Below, piece by piece: positions 51,188-61,343 of a DNA stretch of 64,000 nucleotides. Below the pieces are notes generated by a model. It did not search any database. It was not told the DNA's origin and saw only the letters and a list, made by a program, of their open reading frames with translations. The DNA lies in NCBI RefSeq assembly GCF_014698835.1, contig NZ_JACJTU010000001.1, positions 372,001-436,000 of the forward strand. The letters run 5' to 3'. Each line of letters begins with the position of its first letter. The first letter of the stretch is position 1. Origin of the DNA: Nostoc paludosum FACHB-159. Its GTDB lineage: Bacteria; Cyanobacteriota; Cyanobacteriia; Cyanobacteriales; Nostocaceae. The translations under genes and the position numbers were made by a program.

Positions 51188-53494
51188 ATGGAAATGAACA
51201 TACAATTGCCAGGTATTAATTTAATCAGCTTAAAAGAAGCACCAATTCATATTTCTAGTCAAATTCAGCCTCATGGTGTTCTGTTGGTATTGGAGGAGCC
51301 AGAGCTAAAAATATTACAAGTTAGCACTAATACATCAAAAATTTTCGGAATTACGCCCGAAAATATGTTGCACAAAAAACTCGAAGATTTACTCGATTCA
51401 TTTCAAATAGAAAGAATTAAAAAAGGACTATCTGAGGAAAATCTCGATTTTATCAATCCGACGAAGGTTTGGGTAAGAAAAAAAGGTGATGACTATATAG
51501 TATTTGATGCAGTTTTTCACCGGAATCTAGAAGGATTTCTGATTCTGGAATTAGAACCTGCTATCACTCAAGAAAATATTCCATTTTTAAGCTTTTATCA
51601 TCTAGCTAGAGCCTCCATTAACCAACTGGAAAAAACAGCAAGTCTCCATGATTTTTGTCAAATTATCGTTCAAGAAGTCCGGAAACTAACGGAATTTGAC
51701 AGGGTAATGTTATATAAATTTGATGATGATGGTCATGGATGTGTTGTTGCTGAAGAAAAATTAGAAAGCCTAGAACCATACCTGGGGCTGCATTACCCAG
51801 AGTCGGATATTCCTAAACCAGCGAGAAAGTTATTTGCTTCCAATTCCATCAGAATTATCCCGGATGCTTATTCAGAGCCAGTAAAACTTTTTCCGGTGAA
51901 TAATCCGATTAGCGATCGCCCCATTAATTTAACCAACTCCATTCTCAGAAGTGCTGCTTCCTGCCATACAGAATATTTGCACAATATGGGTGTTGGTGCT
52001 TCGCTGACTATCTCGTTAATTAAAGACGAAAAACTCTGGGGACTAATTGCTTGTCATCATCTGTCACCAAAATATGTTTCCTACGAATTGCGTAAGGCTT
52101 GCGAATTTTTAGGAAGAGTCATATTCACAGAAATTTCAGCCAGAGAAGAAACAGAAGATTACTATCACCGGATAAATTTGACACATATTCAATCAGTCTT
52201 GATTGAATATATGTCCCAAGAAGAAAACTTTATTGATGGTTTAGTTAAAAACCCGCAAAATTTTCTAGATTTAGCCAGCGCCCAAGGTGCAGCCGTATGT
52301 TTTGGTGGCAATTGTAGGGTAGTTGGTGAAACCCCCAAAGAAGAAGAACTGAGTTTCTTAGTGCAATGGCTGAAAAATAATGTTGAGCAAGAAGTATTTT
52401 ATACGGATTCTTTGCCACAGATTTATCCAGATGCGGAAACATTTAAAAATGTCGCCAGCGGCTTGTTAGCTATTCCCATCGCTAAGCGTAATTACGTTAT
52501 GTGGTTCCGACCAGAAGTAATTCAAACTGTAAATTGGGGCGGCGATCCGAATAAAGCATTTGAAGTCAGCCAGTCAGAAGGAAATGTGCGTCTGTGTCCG
52601 CGCAAATCATTTGAACTGTGGAAAGAAACCGTTCGCTTAACTTCTTTACCTTGGAAAGAAGTAGAAATCAAAGCAGCACTAGAATTACGAAAAGCAATTG
52701 TGAATATTGTGCTGCGTCAAGCCGATGAACTCGCTCAGTTAGCGCAAGATTTAGAACGTTCTAATGCGGAATTGAAGAAATTTGCCTACGTCGCGTCCCA
52801 TGACTTGCAAGAACCACTCAATCAAGTCGTGAATTACGTGCAGCTTTTAGAAATGCGCTATTCCGAAGAACTCGACGAAGATGCCCAGGAATTTATCAGC
52901 TATGCTGTACAGGGAGTTAGCCTGATGCAGACATTGATTGATGATGTGCTGGCATACTCAAAAGTCGATATGCAAGCGATCGCATTTCAAATGAACGAGG
53001 TGGAAACAGCCTTAAATCGAGCTTTGGGTAATTTGCGTCAACGCATTCAGGAAACTGGGGCTACCATTACCCACGATCCTTTACCAATAGTCATGGCTGA
53101 CAGCACCCAACTAATGCAGCTATTCCAGAATCTCATCGGTAACGCCATTAAATTCCACAGTAACCAGCCACCACAAATCCATGTAGGAGCAGAAAGGATA
53201 GAAGATGCATGGCTCTTCTCAGTCCACGATAACGGAATTGGTATCGACCCCCAATTTAGCGATCGCATTTTCGTTATCTTCCAGCGGCTACATACACGTG
53301 ATGAATATACTGGTACAGGTATGGGTTTAGCAATATGTAAGAAGATTGTCGAATGCCATCGGGGACGGATCTGGGTAGAATCAGAACTGGGTAAAGGCGC
53401 AACCTTCTACTTTACGATTCCAGTTGGAGGACGCGAACTTGAGCGTAGAAACGGGAGAAAAACACAAAACCATCTTTTTGGTCGAGGACAATAA
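51188..53494 (+). CDS. cphA: Cph1/CphA-type cyanobacterial phytochrome histidine kinase
   Basis: The 768-residue protein is a red/far-red photoreceptor kinase. Order: PAS-like domain ([20 protein letters not shown]), GAF with [14 protein letters not shown] and the bilin-binding C259 in [21 protein letters not shown] ([32 protein letters not shown]), HisKA with H538 in [12 protein letters not shown], and HATPase ([31 protein letters not shown]). Residues 259 and 538 carry the same numbers as the bilin Cys and phospho-His of Cph1, which supports the start at 51188. No N-terminal bilin-binding Cys is present, so it is of the CphA not the CphB type. The 3' end overlaps its response regulator gene. 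Confidence 0.93.
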   Translation: MEMNIQLPGINLISLKEAPIHISSQIQPHGVLLVLEEPELKILQVSTNTSKIFGITPENMLHKKLEDLLDSFQIERIKKGLSEENLDFINPTKVWVRKKGDDYIVFDAVFHRNLEGFLILELEPAITQENIPFLSFYHLARASINQLEKTASLHDFCQIIVQEVRKLTEFDRVMLYKFDDDGHGCVVAEEKLESLEPYLGLHYPESDIPKPARKLFASNSIRIIPDAYSEPVKLFPVNNPISDRPINLTNSILRSAASCHTEYLHNMGVGASLTISLIKDEKLWGLIACHHLSPKYVSYELRKACEFLGRVIFTEISAREETEDYYHRINLTHIQSVLIEYMSQEENFIDGLVKNPQNFLDLASAQGAAVCFGGNCRVVGETPKEEELSFLVQWLKNNVEQEVFYTDSLPQIYPDAETFKNVASGLLAIPIAKRNYVMWFRPEVIQTVNWGGDPNKAFEVSQSEGNVRLCPRKSFELWKETVRLTSLPWKEVEIKAALELRKAIVNIVLRQADELAQLAQDLERSNAELKKFAYVASHDLQEPLNQVVNYVQLLEMRYSEELDEDAQEFISYAVQGVSLMQTLIDDVLAYSKVDMQAIAFQMNEVETALNRALGNLRQRIQETGATITHDPLPIVMADSTQLMQLFQNLIGNAIKFHSNQPPQIHVGAERIEDAWLFSVHDNGIGIDPQFSDRIFVIFQRLHTRDEYTGTGMGLAICKKIVECHRGRIWVESELGKGATFYFTIPVGGRELERRNGRKTQNHLFGRGQ

Positions 53495-53885
53495 AGCCGA
53501 CATTCGCTTAATTCAAGAAGCATTGAAAAATAGTTCGGTGCCACACGAGGTGGTAACGGTCAGGGATGGCATAGATGCTATGGCTTATTTACGCCAAGAA
53601 GGCGAATATGCCAACGCACCGCGCCCTGACCTTATCTTGCTCGATTTGAACTTACCCAAAAAAGATGGTCGAGAAGTGCTGGCGGAAATTAAAGCCGACC
53701 CAGTACTAAAACGTATTCCAGTTGTTGTGTTAACAACCTCAAAAAATGAAGATGATATTTATCACAGCTACGATTTACATGTGAACTGCTACATCACAAA
53801 ATCCCGCAACCTCAACCAGCTATTTCAAATCGTCAAGAGTATTGAAGACTTTTGGCTCTCTACTGTGACGCTACCATCGGATTGA
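53439..53885 (+). CDS. rcpA: Phytochrome response regulator (Rcp1/RcpA type)
   Basis: The product is one receiver domain: [12 protein letters not shown], phospho-acceptor D69 in [25 protein letters not shown], and an extended C-terminal helix as in Rcp1, which accepts phosphate from the phytochrome kinase and dimerises. I choose TTG 53439 because GGAGG lies at 53426-53430, 8 bp upstream; this gives 148 residues and a 56-bp overlap with cphA. An in-frame TTG at 53424 is the other option; no ATG is available before the domain. Confidence 0.88.
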   Translation: MSVETGEKHKTIFLVEDNKADIRLIQEALKNSSVPHEVVTVRDGIDAMAYLRQEGEYANAPRPDLILLDLNLPKKDGREVLAEIKADPVLKRIPVVVLTTSKNEDDIYHSYDLHVNCYITKSRNLNQLFQIVKSIEDFWLSTVTLPSD

Positions 53886-54186
53886 GGGGAGTGAGGAGAT
53901 AAGGAGATGAGGGAGACGCAAGGACGCAAAGATGAGGGAGTGTGGGGAGTGTGGGGAGTGTGGGGAGTGTGGGGAGAGAGGGGAGAGAGGGGAGAGAGGG
54001 GGATGGGGGAGTGTGGGGAGAGAGGGGGGAAAGATTTTTTCACCATCCTCCCACACCTCCCACACCTCCCACACCTCCCACACCTCCCACACCTCCCACA
54101 CCTCCCACACCTCCCCATGCCCCATGCCCAATGCCCAATGCCCATTTACAAGATAGAGGAGCAATAGGGGGTGAAACCCGAAGATT
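53886..54186. repeat. Composite palindromic repeat, copy C (largest nonamer arrays)
   Basis: After a GAGGGAGACGCAAGGACGC lead, GTGGGGAGT-type nonamers (53937-53974) and GGGGAGAGA units (53972-54025) lead to a core GGGGGAAAGATTTTTTCACC (54027-54046) and then about seven CCCACACCT nonamers (54050-54112), ending in CCCCATG and CCCAATG heptamers. Same order as copy A. It separates rcpA from the next kinase gene, and neither strand has a real gene. Confidence 0.9.
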
Positions 54187-55350
54187 ATGGTTGTGAGCTA
54201 CTCAGTAAAAATCTTGTTAATTGAGGATAACCTCGCTTCTGCTAGGTTGTTACAAGAGTTTCTCATGCAAGCCCAGTTGCAAGAGTTCACTTTAGTTCAT
54301 GTGAAGCGATTGGGGGAAGCACTAGAGGAATTAAGGAAGTGTAATTATGATGTTATTTTGTTAGATTTAACTTTACCCGACAGTCAAGGATTATCATCTT
54401 TGCCTCCTCTGATTGGTCAAGCCCCAAGTGTACCGATTGTTGTCCTAACTAACACCAATGATGAAAAACTAGCAATTGAGGCAGTACGGCAAGGGGCACA
54501 AGATTATTTAGTCAAGAGACAGGTAAATGTAGATGTATTGGTGCGATCGCTGCGTTATGCCATCGAGCGCAAGCAGGTATTAGAATCATTACGCACGGTC
54601 AATGAGACTTTACAAATCCGGGTTGAAGAACGAACTGCTGAACTGGTAAAAGCTAAAGAACTCAATCAGTTTAAATCTGAATTTGTGTCGATGCTCTCCC
54701 ATGACATCCGTAATCCCCTCAATACTATTCTCTTGGCTGCTGGGTTGCTAGAAACTCACGACGAAAGATTGACCAAGGAGAAAAAACTCAACCATTTGGA
54801 GTTGATTCGCTCAGCAATTAAAAATATGGCACAGCTATTAGATGAAGTTTCATTGATCGGTAGGGCTGATTCTGGGAAACTGCTGTGCGATTTAATTTCT
54901 CTGGATTTGGAAGCTTTTTGCCGTCAGATCGTCGATGAAGTTCAATTAACTGCTAGCCAAAAACATCTCACTTTGGTGTTCGGCAGTTTTGGGGAATTAA
55001 ACCAAGGGCTATGGGATGAAAGCCTGCTGCGGCACATTTTAAGCAATTTACTTAGCAATGCAATTAAGTATTCATTACCAGGCGGTATGGTGCGCTTTGA
55101 ACTAATTGGCCAGGAAAAAGCAGTAATTTTCCGAGTTCAAGACTGGGGAATTGGCATTCCTGAAGAAAACCAAAAGCGACTGTTTGAGCCTTTCCATCGT
55201 GCAGATAACGTCGGAAGCATTCCTGGCACTGGTTTAGGGCTAGCGATCGCCAAAAAGTGTGTTGAGGCACACGGTGGTGAGATTGTAGTCAATAGTCAAG
55301 TAGGAGTAGGTACAACTTTTATTGTCACCTTGCCTTTACTAGAAGTTTAG
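54187..55350 (+). CDS. Hybrid receiver-histidine kinase
   Basis: The 387-residue protein has an N-terminal receiver (ILLIEDNLASARLL, phospho-acceptor Asp in VILLDLTLPDSQGL, VLTNTND, YLVKRQ), a coiled coil (about 130-165), HisKA with SMLSHDIRNPLNTILL, and HATPase motifs NLLSNAIKYS, DWGIGIPEE and GTGLGLAIAKK. It lacks membrane and sensor domains, so input comes through the receiver, perhaps from another kinase. It lies downstream of the phytochrome-RcpA pair in the same direction and may be in the same pathway, but a 300-bp repeat separates them. Confidence 0.92.
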   Translation: MVVSYSVKILLIEDNLASARLLQEFLMQAQLQEFTLVHVKRLGEALEELRKCNYDVILLDLTLPDSQGLSSLPPLIGQAPSVPIVVLTNTNDEKLAIEAVRQGAQDYLVKRQVNVDVLVRSLRYAIERKQVLESLRTVNETLQIRVEERTAELVKAKELNQFKSEFVSMLSHDIRNPLNTILLAAGLLETHDERLTKEKKLNHLELIRSAIKNMAQLLDEVSLIGRADSGKLLCDLISLDLEAFCRQIVDEVQLTASQKHLTLVFGSFGELNQGLWDESLLRHILSNLLSNAIKYSLPGGMVRFELIGQEKAVIFRVQDWGIGIPEENQKRLFEPFHRADNVGSIPGTGLGLAIAKKCVEAHGGEIVVNSQVGVGTTFIVTLPLLEV

Positions 55351-56336
55351 GTTGTTGTAGCAGGCAAGAGGCAATAGGCTTGCGAAAGTCTGTTGGGGTC
55401 TGGGTTTTTGGTTGCTCAGGGTAAAAATTATGAATTATTGTAACTAATAACTCGTCTCCCCTAGTTTTCCCCGATTGTTATTTAATCTAAAAATATAAAT
55501 TTATGGAAAACCACTTATACAGTAAGCCTTAAGTAGGGTAGGTAGGATAAGCGGCGGCTGTCGTCGATTATAACTGTCGTTGCATTAAGCTTAAGCCTAA
55601 TGCACCCTACAAAAACTATATCAGGACTACGCATTTAGATCCCCCAACCTCCTTAAAAAGGGGGCTAGGGGATATCGTGTTTCAAGCTTCAGTGTGTAAT
55701 ACCATGTTCGGGTAATTAGTTATGATTCCCACAGCCACTGCACCCTACGCCTTTATTCTGTCCCCGTTTTAGGGGTATTTTTTTATACATAATTGCTTTC
55801 TAAGTGAGGGTAAGCGATCGCACTATTGGGGTTTTCACAATTTATAGCAACAGCTAAGGTAGTTAGGGCATCAAAAGATGATAAAACTTAGACACCAAAA
55901 GGCTTTTCAGTCAGTAAAGAGTTCCTTGCTAGATAGCAGTTGAAGCATAGTTGAAAACATAAACTGCTCGTCAACCCCTGATTATAAGAGACTTTCAAGC
56001 CTATTGTCCGAGCAGTTCGCCTATGACTTATTTTTTATCTGTCCAGAGTAATTTCATTTATCTTTACAAAAAGATTTTCGGAATTTATAAATACGATTTG
56101 TAGCTTAATCTATCCCTAAAAAGCAACAAACCAACAAGTACTGTAAAAAATATTACTTTGCAAAATTAAAATTATTGCATAAAATAAAATGCAAATCGTA
56201 ATAAGTATTACAGATACAACAAAAATTCGTTTCTGGAATATCTCTAGTAATTTCTACTTAAGTCTAGAGATATAGGACTAAAGAAGCATTAAAAATCAGA
56301 TAGTGGCGTGTATACAAATTAAGTGATTTTACTTAT
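55351..56336. other. Nearly 1-kb non-coding region before the export locus
   Basis: No gene is recognised. Near 55365 lie GGCAAGAGGCAATAGGC repeats. Between 55533 and 55609 GTAGGG and CACCCTAC arms bracket a hairpin-like segment. At 55640-55675 is a dispersed repeat of the ATCCCCC..AAAAAGGGGG type. The rest is AT-rich. A short leader-peptide gene for the downstream C39 exporter could hide here below 60 codons; I looked for a Gly-Gly leader and saw none. Confidence 0.5.
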
Positions 56337-57026
56337 ATGCCTGACTGTGACACGAAAGTTAAAACAAAATATGCAGATGTAAATATTGGTAAGTATTTAA
56401 CATCATTTCAGCGGAAATTACTGTCAGTGAATTTACAGAAAGATTTACCTGAATCTTATCGACAACGGATTGAAATTATGTTGTTGGCAGATGAGGGAAA
56501 AACTCAAACCCAGATTTGTCAAATTTTGGGGTGTTGTCCAGCAACAGCAAGACATTGGACGCATATAGCGAAGACAGGAATGGCGCATCAATGGCAAGAT
56601 TGCCCGATTGGTCGGCCGAAGGCAATAAATGACGAGTATTTAGAACGTTTGCAAGAACTGATGAGAAATAGTCCGCGGGATTATGGCTATTCTTTTCGGC
56701 GATGGACAGCAAACTGGCTAGCGAAACATTTGGCAAAAGAATTTGGGATTGAATTAAGCGATCGCCATCTCAAGCGACTGCTCAAACAAATGGGGTTATC
56801 CACACGGCCAAAAGCAAACAACACCGAAGCCACCAGCAACGAGCAGACTCAAGGTAACAAAATTTTGATTGGTGACCTCAAATCGGTAACTAATGCGGAA
56901 GATTCCGAATTATTACCTATTAACTTTGCAAAATTATCAAAAGATTCAAATAATGGCGCACAACATATCCAATCAGTTGGTTTCTCTGCAACAACTCAAC
57001 AATATTCTGGGGCATTCTCTCTCTAA
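56337..57026 (+). CDS. Helix-turn-helix protein, IS630-type N-terminal domain
   Basis: The 229-residue protein has a first HTH near residues 40-80 (YRQRIEIMLLADEGKTQTQI, CQILGCCPATARHW) and a second winged-helix segment (YSFRRWTANWLAKHLAKEFG, LSDRHLKRLLKQMGL). This matches the DNA-binding half of IS630-family transposases; the DDE catalytic domain is absent. Its last 25 codons overlap the start of the C39 exporter gene in another frame. It may be a domesticated DNA-binding regulator of the exporter or a transposase remnant; position favours the first. No ribosome binding site is clear before ATG 56337. Confidence 0.72.
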   Translation: MPDCDTKVKTKYADVNIGKYLTSFQRKLLSVNLQKDLPESYRQRIEIMLLADEGKTQTQICQILGCCPATARHWTHIAKTGMAHQWQDCPIGRPKAINDEYLERLQELMRNSPRDYGYSFRRWTANWLAKHLAKEFGIELSDRHLKRLLKQMGLSTRPKANNTEATSNEQTQGNKILIGDLKSVTNAEDSELLPINFAKLSKDSNNGAQHIQSVGFSATTQQYSGAFSL

Positions 57027-59679
57027 AGAAGAATTTGAAGGATATCTGCCACAATTTAAAGAAAGCAACCCGAAAGTCGGCAAATTTTGGCAAGGAACTG
57101 AGGTTGAACCAGGTATATATATTGCGATCGCTGGCAAGGTAAGATTGCTCGATAGCGCCGACGAATTAATCGCTACTTTAGAGCCGGGAGACTCATTCGG
57201 GGAATTTACCTTATTCCCAGATACGCAATTTCAGCCTTATGCAGCCAGAGCCTCAGTAAATTTACAACTGTGTTTTATTCCCGGTGAGGTGCTGTGGTCA
57301 TTGATGGCTAAGTATCCTCAAATTCGGGAGCATCTATGGGCTAGGGCGTTATCTCGCAATCCCGAACAGGTGGAATTAGGCAATGCTGCCAACAATGTTG
57401 AGACAAATACACATTCTGAAACAGATATTTTCTCACAACCAGCAGATGTGCCCCAAGGTAAGAAAATTAGCAAAGCCTATTTTCCCAATCCGACTCAGCA
57501 AGTCGGGCATTTATGGCAGCGAATGACACGACGCTATCCGTTTTTTGCCCAACAGAGTGGATCTGACTGCGGTGCAGCTTGTTTGGTGATGGTGTCTCGC
57601 TATTGGGGGAAACGCTTTAGCGTCAATCGCTTGCGAGATATTGCCAATGTCGATCGCAATGGCGCATCTTTGCGCGGGTTATTGGTAGCAGCCGAAAGCT
57701 TAGGCTTTGCCACACGGCCTGTAAAAGCTGGTTTGAAGCAATTGGCGAAGCAAAGTTTACCAGCCATTGTTCACTGGGAAGGCAAGCATTACATTGTCGT
57801 CTACGAAATTACCGCCAAACATGTAATTGTAGCCGATCCAGCGATCGGTCAACGCACCCTGACTCACACCGAATTTAAAGCCAGCTGGACTGGTTACACA
57901 TTGCTGCTGCAACCGACAGCCATGCTCAAAGAGACTCAGGAGAGTTCTACGCCTTTTTGGCAGTTCTTTGAGTTGATGAAGCCTCATTCTTTGGTAATGC
58001 TGGAGGTGTTTGTTGCCTCAATATTTATCCAGATATTTGGACTGATTACTCCCTTATTTACCCAGTTAATTTTAGACCGCGTAGTGGTGCAGCGATCGGA
58101 ACTCACCTTGACCGCTGTGGGCATAGGGTTGTTGATGTTTAACCTGTTTCGGGTAGCAATGACAGGGTTGCGGCAATATCTCCTAGACCACACAGCCAAT
58201 CGCATAGACTTAGCATTAATTGTGGGTTTTATTCGCCATACCCTGCGGCTACCCTTGAGTTTCTTCGAGTCCCGTTATGTGGGAGATATTATCTCTCGCG
58301 TGCAAGAAAATCGCAAAATTCAACGCTTTCTTTCTGGTGAAGCATTATCAATCCTGCTAGATTTACTTACCGTCTTTATCTATGTGGGATTAATGTTTTG
58401 GTACAGTTGGAAAATGGCGTTGCTGTCATTGTTAATTATCCCACCTTTTGCTTTACTAGCCTTAATTGCCACGCCTTTTTTACAAAAAATTTCAAGAGAA
58501 ATATTTAACGCTGTTGCCAAAGAAAGTAGTTACTTAATTGAAGCCCTAACCGGTGTCAGGACAGTCAAAGCAACGGCTGTAGAACAAACAGTGCGTTGGC
58601 ATTGGGAGGAATTATTAAATAAAGAAGTAAAAACTAACTTTTCTGGACAAGTTATTAACAATCGTTTACAAATATTCAGTAATACAATTCAAGCATTGAT
58701 GACTACTGGTTTGCTGTGGTTTGGGGCGTACCAAGTAATTCACAACCAATTAACTATTGGGCAACTAGTGGCATTTAATATGCTATTGGGCAATATTATT
58801 TCCCCCTTTCAACGCTTAACTGTTTTGTGGAATCAGTTTCAGGAAGTCGTGATAGCGATGGAACGTATTAATGATGTATTGGATGCAGAACCCGAAGAAG
58901 ATTTACACCACCAGCCACGACAAAATTTACCAAAAATCAAAGGCAATATTCGCTTTGATAAAGTGACATTTCGCTATCATTCAGACAGTGATATCAATAT
59001 TTTAGAGAATCTCAGCTTTGAAATTAAACCAGGGCAAATGGTAGCCCTCGTAGGACGTAGCGGTTCTGGAAAAACTACGATTTCTAAATTAGTTTTAGGA
59101 TTGTATCCGCCAACAGACGGCAAAATTTTAATTGATGGACAAGATATTACCAGTATTTCCTTAAGTTCCTTGCGTCAGCAAGTTGGGGTAGTTGATCAAG
59201 ATACCTTTTTGTTTGGCGGCACAATTCGAGAAAATATTAGCTTAGGACATCCAGGGTCGAGTTTAGAAGAGGTAATTCAGGCAGCAAAACTAGCAGGTGC
59301 TGACGAATTTATTAAAAAGTTACCAATGGGATATGAAACACAAATTGGCGAAGGTGGAGGATTATTATCTGGTGGACAAAGACAAAGAATCGCTATTGCC
59401 AGGGCTTTATTAGGTAATCCTCAGTTGTTAGTTTTAGATGAGGCAACTTCTCATTTAGATACCGAATCAGAGAGGATTATCCAACAGAACTTTAACACGA
59501 TTCTTAGGGGAAGAACCACTTTAGTAATTGCCCATCGTCTTTCTACAATCCGCAGTGCCGATTTAATTTTAGTACTAGACCGAGGTGTGTTAATTGAGAG
59601 CGGAAATCATGAAGAATTAATGTCCAAGCGGGGACATTATTTCTATCTCAATCAACAACAGTTACAGGTGGCAGCATAA
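56953..59679 (+). CDS. C39-peptidase ABC exporter with N-terminal Crp-like domain
   Basis: From ATG 56953 the protein has 908 residues. Order: cyclic-nucleotide-binding-like domain (TEVEPGIYIAIAGKVRLL, EPGDSFGEF), C39 peptidase with C206 in SGSDCGAACLVMV, H279 in EGKHYIVVYE and D295 in IVADPAIGQ, six membrane helices, and ATPase with Walker A GRSGSGKTT (701-709), LSGGQRQR and LLVLDEAT. It cuts a leader (usually after Gly-Gly) and exports the peptide; HetC of heterocyst formers has a similar layout. The frame is open back to 56893. It is followed 76 bp later by an HlyD adaptor. Confidence 0.92.
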   Translation: MAHNISNQLVSLQQLNNILGHSLSKEEFEGYLPQFKESNPKVGKFWQGTEVEPGIYIAIAGKVRLLDSADELIATLEPGDSFGEFTLFPDTQFQPYAARASVNLQLCFIPGEVLWSLMAKYPQIREHLWARALSRNPEQVELGNAANNVETNTHSETDIFSQPADVPQGKKISKAYFPNPTQQVGHLWQRMTRRYPFFAQQSGSDCGAACLVMVSRYWGKRFSVNRLRDIANVDRNGASLRGLLVAAESLGFATRPVKAGLKQLAKQSLPAIVHWEGKHYIVVYEITAKHVIVADPAIGQRTLTHTEFKASWTGYTLLLQPTAMLKETQESSTPFWQFFELMKPHSLVMLEVFVASIFIQIFGLITPLFTQLILDRVVVQRSELTLTAVGIGLLMFNLFRVAMTGLRQYLLDHTANRIDLALIVGFIRHTLRLPLSFFESRYVGDIISRVQENRKIQRFLSGEALSILLDLLTVFIYVGLMFWYSWKMALLSLLIIPPFALLALIATPFLQKISREIFNAVAKESSYLIEALTGVRTVKATAVEQTVRWHWEELLNKEVKTNFSGQVINNRLQIFSNTIQALMTTGLLWFGAYQVIHNQLTIGQLVAFNMLLGNIISPFQRLTVLWNQFQEVVIAMERINDVLDAEPEEDLHHQPRQNLPKIKGNIRFDKVTFRYHSDSDINILENLSFEIKPGQMVALVGRSGSGKTTISKLVLGLYPPTDGKILIDGQDITSISLSSLRQQVGVVDQDTFLFGGTIRENISLGHPGSSLEEVIQAAKLAGADEFIKKLPMGYETQIGEGGGLLSGGQRQRIAIARALLGNPQLLVLDEATSHLDTESERIIQQNFNTILRGRTTLVIAHRLSTIRSADLILVLDRGVLIESGNHEELMSKRGHYFYLNQQQLQVAA

Positions 59680-59755
59680 ACTCTAAAAGCATAAATTTTT
59701 TTGGTAATTAATAGTTGAGAAATTATCCACTTGAAAAATATATTTCACAATAATT

Positions 59756-61282
59756 ATGCCTAATAGTATATTGAATGGACGAGTAACGAACTCAATACCA
59801 GAAGAAATATTTGACAAGGAAATTTTGGAACCACAAATTCCAGAAATCTCAACTGATGATTGGTCTGAGATTACCAAGGAATCACTTGATAGCTTTCCCC
59901 AGGTTTGGACAAGAGGATTGCTATATTTTTTAGTTATATTTGTGTCTATAATATTACCTTGGACAATGCTATTTAAGGTCGATGAAACTGGTACAGCCAG
60001 AGGACGAACTGAGCCTAAAGAAAAGACAATTAAACTCGATGCTGCTGTGGCTGGAACTGTTGCCGAAATTCGAGTTAAAGAAGGCGATCCGGTAAAGCCT
60101 GGACAAACTTTATTGGTATTAGAATCAGAACTAGTCAAATCAGATTTGCAGCAGGCGCAGGATAAATTAGAGGGACAATTAAATCGACTCGCTCAGTTAA
60201 ATTCATCTAAAAATCAATTGCTTGTGTCTTTGGCAACTCAACAGCAACAAAATCAATCTCAACAGTTAGAGAAGCAGACCCAAATCGCTCAAGCAAGTCA
60301 AAATCTTGATGCTTTAAAAAATGCCTATGAATTGCAAAAAGAAGAAAAATTAGCTCAAGTTAATCAAGCACAAAAAACTCTCGAACATAGTCGAACTAAT
60401 AGTAAGTTAGCTGAGAGTAGTTTGATAAGTACTCAGCGAGAGGTTGAACGCTATAGCAAACTTAAACAAGAAGGAGTAGTTCCAGAAATTAATGTTGTAG
60501 AAAAGGAAGATATAGCTAAGGAAAAGCAAAAAATATACGAACAAAGTAAGTCAGATATTGAACAAGCAAAATTAACTTTAGCAGAACAAAAGAGTAGTTA
60601 CGAACGCAGTATTCGCCAAACTAATGCAGATATCGAACAAGCTAGATTGCGATTAAAAGAACAAGAAAGAAGTTATGAAACTTTGACTCGTTCTGGCCAG
60701 CTAGCCGTGCTAAAAATCGGAGAACAACAGAAAAGTTTAGAAACTGATATTACTTCATTACAATCGGAAATTGCCCAAAGTAAAAGACAAATTTTAGCAT
60801 TAAGATTTCAGTTAAGCCAACGAGAAATCAGAGCTACCACCAGTGGTATATTATTTCATCTGCCCATTGAAAAAGCTGGTTCTGTCGTACAGCCTGGAAC
60901 AATGGTGGCCGAAATCGCATCGCTAAATTCGCCTTTAATAGTTCGCGCACAAATGGCAACCACAGAAAGTGGTTCTTTGCAGACAGGACTACCAGTGAAA
61001 CTGAAATTTGATGCTTATCCTTTTCAAGATTATGGGGTTATATCAGGAGAAATAATCAAAATTTCTCCTACTACTATAGAGATAGATACTCCTAATGGAA
61101 AAGTGGCAGCTTATAACTTAGATATTGCAATAAAACAGAATTGCATTCCCTCTGCAAATAAGTGTATTCCCTTCCGTCCTGGAGATACAGCAACAGCTGA
61201 GGTAATTGTGCGCCAGCGCCGAATTATTGATTTTCTACTAGATCCATTTAAAAAGTTACAGCAGGGAGATGTGAAATTGTAA
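59756..61282 (+). CDS. HlyD-family membrane fusion protein
   Basis: The 508-residue protein has an N-terminal cytoplasmic part (about 1-58), one membrane helix (LLYFLVIFVSIILPWTMLFK), a biotinyl-lipoyl-like half (LDAAVAGTVAEIRVKEGDPV, KPGQTLLVLES), a very long coiled coil (about 125-350) and a C-terminal beta domain (IRATTSGILFHLPIEKAG, VVQPGTMVAEIASL, LPVKLKFDAYPFQDYGVISG). It should link the ABC exporter to the outer membrane through the periplasm. Gene order after the C39 exporter supports a common export unit. There is no convincing ribosome binding site. Confidence 0.92.
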   Translation: MPNSILNGRVTNSIPEEIFDKEILEPQIPEISTDDWSEITKESLDSFPQVWTRGLLYFLVIFVSIILPWTMLFKVDETGTARGRTEPKEKTIKLDAAVAGTVAEIRVKEGDPVKPGQTLLVLESELVKSDLQQAQDKLEGQLNRLAQLNSSKNQLLVSLATQQQQNQSQQLEKQTQIAQASQNLDALKNAYELQKEEKLAQVNQAQKTLEHSRTNSKLAESSLISTQREVERYSKLKQEGVVPEINVVEKEDIAKEKQKIYEQSKSDIEQAKLTLAEQKSSYERSIRQTNADIEQARLRLKEQERSYETLTRSGQLAVLKIGEQQKSLETDITSLQSEIAQSKRQILALRFQLSQREIRATTSGILFHLPIEKAGSVVQPGTMVAEIASLNSPLIVRAQMATTESGSLQTGLPVKLKFDAYPFQDYGVISGEIIKISPTTIEIDTPNGKVAAYNLDIAIKQNCIPSANKCIPFRPGDTATAEVIVRQRRIIDFLLDPFKKLQQGDVKL

Positions 61283-61343
61283 AAAAATAGCGATCGCTTA
61301 TTCTTTTTTGTTAAATTTTAATTCTTTTATTTAGGAGATTCTC

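Noticed and set aside
53825..54196. Open frames on both strands over the repeat copy C
   Set aside because: Low-complexity translations of nonamer arrays (HTPHTP, GECGEC); no ribosome binding site or family.
56337..57026. Complete IS630 transposase gene
   Set aside because: Only the DNA-binding half is present, with no DDE domain and no terminal inverted repeats seen around it.
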